This document shows, in pieces, positions 62,087 through 64,000 of a stretch of 64,000 bases of DNA. Made by a program: the position numbers and the translations under genes. The stretch is from Gloeophyllum trabeum ATCC 11539 (lineage: Eukaryota > Basidiomycota > Agaricomycetes > Gloeophyllales > Gloeophyllaceae). Below the pieces are notes generated by a model. That model saw only the letters and a list, made by a program, of their open reading frames with translations. It had not been told where the DNA came from and did not search any database. Each line of letters opens with the position of its first letter. Position 1 is the first letter of the stretch. The DNA lies in NCBI RefSeq assembly GCF_000344685.1, contig NW_006920410.1, positions 2,118,693 to 2,182,692 on the forward strand, given 5' to 3'.

Positions 62087-62513
62087 TAAAATAAGCCAAG
62101 AGGCGAGAGAGCAGTTGAGAGATTAGTATTATAGGCGCGGGCCCTCGAGAGACCGAGAATATTATTAGAGCGCAGCACTCGTCGTAATATTTTTGCAGCG
62201 GATAGCGACGTCCGCGAGGGTAAAGACCGGGACGACTGCCACTGGCGCAGCCGGATATAAAGGAGAGTGGGACTGTAGCCGTGAGCAGCTGGGGGATTGA
62301 GGACGAGGCAGTTGAGCGTCGTCCCTGCCTCAGCTGGGCGCAATATCCGTGCGAATCCTGGTCTCTCTCGAAACCGCGCAGTGATGCATGTTACTGTGGC
62401 TCTCATCTCGACAGAAATATGCCATGTTTGTTCACTATTTAAACACATGGATAGTACAAAGCCTGATTCAACTTCATCGCCTCTCGCCCCCTTGTCGACC
62501 ATAGGCTGTTCGT
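62087..62513. other. Promoter region of the GT31-like gene and 3' region of the GST-like gene
   Basis: No gene seen. Both neighbours are on the minus strand, so this holds the GT31 promoter and the downstream region of a gene starting beyond 63 kb is on its right. On the plus strand GATATAAAGG occurs near 62254, but it faces away from the GT31 gene. Confidence 0.4.
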
Positions 62514-63891
62514 CTAGTGCAATCCATCAGCATAAACCTTCTTCCAACTGGGCCTTTCCTTCACAGCATCCCAGAACGCAGCCAGTTTACTCTGCGTGAC
62601 TGGCTGGACTTCCGAGCCGTCGCGCTGTGGTGGGTTCCACTGGAAATCCTTCGGCAACACAAACCCATTGCCGATGTGATTCTCCAGCTTGCTGATTGCA
62701 CCGTCTCCTTTGTCGGAGACGTTCCCACCAGCAAGGGAGACGAGCCGCGCAAGCCATGCAGCTAGATGCATGTCCGCGAGGGACAGTTGATCACCTGTAA
62801 CAGTCCATAGCTCGACATCGCCACCCGAAGACTCTGATCGCATCCAGAGATGACGTACCTAGCGCAAACGGGCCCAGCATCTCTTTGTTCACTCTCGTCA
62901 AGACGGCTTTCAAATCAGTCTCCCACAACTTCTTGGCATTCTTGAAATACTCCGCCCGTTTGCTCTTACCCTCGGGACTCAGTTCGCTCTCGGACTTGCC
63001 GGCGTCTGCGAATACCTCAGCCAACTCGGCTATGCCAGCTTTCTTATCTTCCCAGAACTTCTTCGTCTTCGTAGACGCCTGGACTGCGCCCTTCTCGCTC
63101 TCCGCGATGTTAAAAGCAATGGCGTCTCGCTTGGCCGCGAAGAATGGTCCGAGAGACTTTGAGAGCTCCTGCAGTGACGTCTCGTCCCTGGCATTATACC
63201 ATTTGGCAGCATTCGGAGACCCCTCGTCGGAGTGCAGCAGCTCGATGATATTGTTCGAAATCGCCGTAAAGGCAATGGTGGCCGGGGCCAGCGCTGGCGC
63301 TGGCGCGGAAGAGGTGGTATTGGTCCGCGAGATCGCTGAACGAGACTTGTCAAGAAACTCGATTATGGCCTGGAAACGATCCTGTCAGAATGGTATGTAA
63401 TGCGACAGCGGAAACTGCCGACCTTGGTGTCTGTCAGGGCCTTGTATCTGCTCTCCGAGTCTGCGGACAAAGTCTTCTCAAAGGGAACGACGAGGGTCGG
63501 GACGGTCGCTAAACGGTAGTGGTCATGCCACCGGACTTGCTAGATATTGACTGCATCTCACCTTTAGGATTGAGCCTTAGAAATGCCAGAGCGTAGTTCT
63601 CTCCCTTTGCTGTTCACACTTAAGACGTGCTGCCTTATCCAGGCTCGACCGCAGAACTTACACAGATCAACCGACTTCAAGTCGACCTCGTCTTCCGCAT
63701 ATCCTTTCTCCTGCCTACGAACTTATCAACTCGTATCCCCTCCGCAATAGATCCACTCACAGAGCGAGAAGTACTAAGATCGCTCAACATCAGCGAAGCT
63801 ATATTAGCTAGATTCCATTGGACGAACCTGCGCTGCACCATATGGACGGTGGAAAGTAGTAAAGCGACGCCTTGGGGACTGACTCAGACAT
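62514..63891 (-). CDS. Glutathione-S-transferase-like protein
   Basis: The thioredoxin-fold N-terminus is split into tiny exons: MSESVPKASLYYFPPSIWCS at 63891, then after one or two introns EKGYAEDEVDLKSVDL, KGENYALAFLRLNPKA and TVPTLVVPFEKTL, the Pro-containing motif of GST-type folds. DTKAIIEFLDKSRSAI corresponds to the Glu/Asp-Ser glutathione contact region. The C-terminal helical domain contains AKWYNARDETSLQELSKSLG, KKAGIAELAEVFADAGKSES, and the final exon DQLSLADMHLAAWLARLVSL and SKLAAFWDAVKERPSWKKVY. The stop is at 62514. I could not settle the exon between IWCS and EKGYA, because the obvious donor and acceptor phases do not agree. Substrate class unknown. Beyond 63891 the window ends. 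Confidence 0.72.
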
Positions 63892-64000
63892 AGTCAACTG
63901 TGTCGCACGCGTGAATGTCGTAGGTGAAAAAGAGGTGGACGAAATACAATCTGGACGCGTCCTGGTCCATCACTGCACGTCCGAAAGTGGTCCCATATGT

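Overview
The window reads as nuclear DNA of a filamentous basidiomycete, most likely an agaricomycete. Genes are dense on both strands, split by many introns of about 50-65 bp with GT-AG ends. The proteins fit basidiomycete versions of conserved eukaryotic families. There are no bacterial operon features, no CRISPR array, no rRNA and no obvious secondary-metabolite cluster. Gene models below were built by hand by joining open frames across introns. Start and stop positions are better supported than every internal splice site.

Layout from left to right. A DENN-domain protein (1215-5731, +) converges on a very long VPS13 lipid-bridge gene (5949-17685, -). Next come a small unknown gene (18348-19096, +), an ELO fatty-acid elongase (19539-20782, +) and a PH-C2-RasGAP protein (21630-24780, +). 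The last converges on the AP-2 alpha adaptin gene (24892-28291, -). Then a DEAH-type RNA helicase with a double-stranded-RNA-binding region (28703-32825, -), a small doubtful gene, the iron-sulfur co-chaperone HscB/Jac1 (33263-34108, -) and, divergent from it, a dysferlin/peroxin-domain protein (34298-35782, +). A hAT-type MITE with a perfect 8-bp target duplication lies just before the promoter of PCM1 (36614-38550, +). DUG3 (38940-40559, +) and an intron-containing tRNA-Glu(CTC) follow.

The interval 40.8-43.5 kb is a gene-poor island with two TA-flanked terminal-inverted-repeat elements, a third inverted-repeat pair and a degenerate tRNA-like block. After it come a GRAM-domain membrane protein (43517-45952, -), the meiotic kleisin REC8 (46285-49444, +), IPP isomerase IDI1 (49916-50838, +), a conserved protein of unknown function (51071-52505, -), the mitochondrial pyruvate carrier MPC1 (52967-53604, +), replicative DNA ligase I (53738-57283, -), an intronless membrane protein of unknown function (57649-59094, +), a GT31-like glycosyltransferase (59564-62086, -) and a glutathione-S-transferase-like gene (62514-63891, -).

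The genes do not form one pathway. Several share themes: membrane traffic and lipid transfer (DENN, VPS13, AP-2 alpha, ELO, dysferlin-domain, GRAM), mitochondrial function (HscB, MPC1, a possible mitochondrial ligase form), wall or glycan precursor supply (PCM1, GT31), and chromosome biology (REC8, DNA ligase). I saw no clearly new defence or mobile system. The most novel material is the cluster of short non-autonomous transposons and the conserved proteins without known function.
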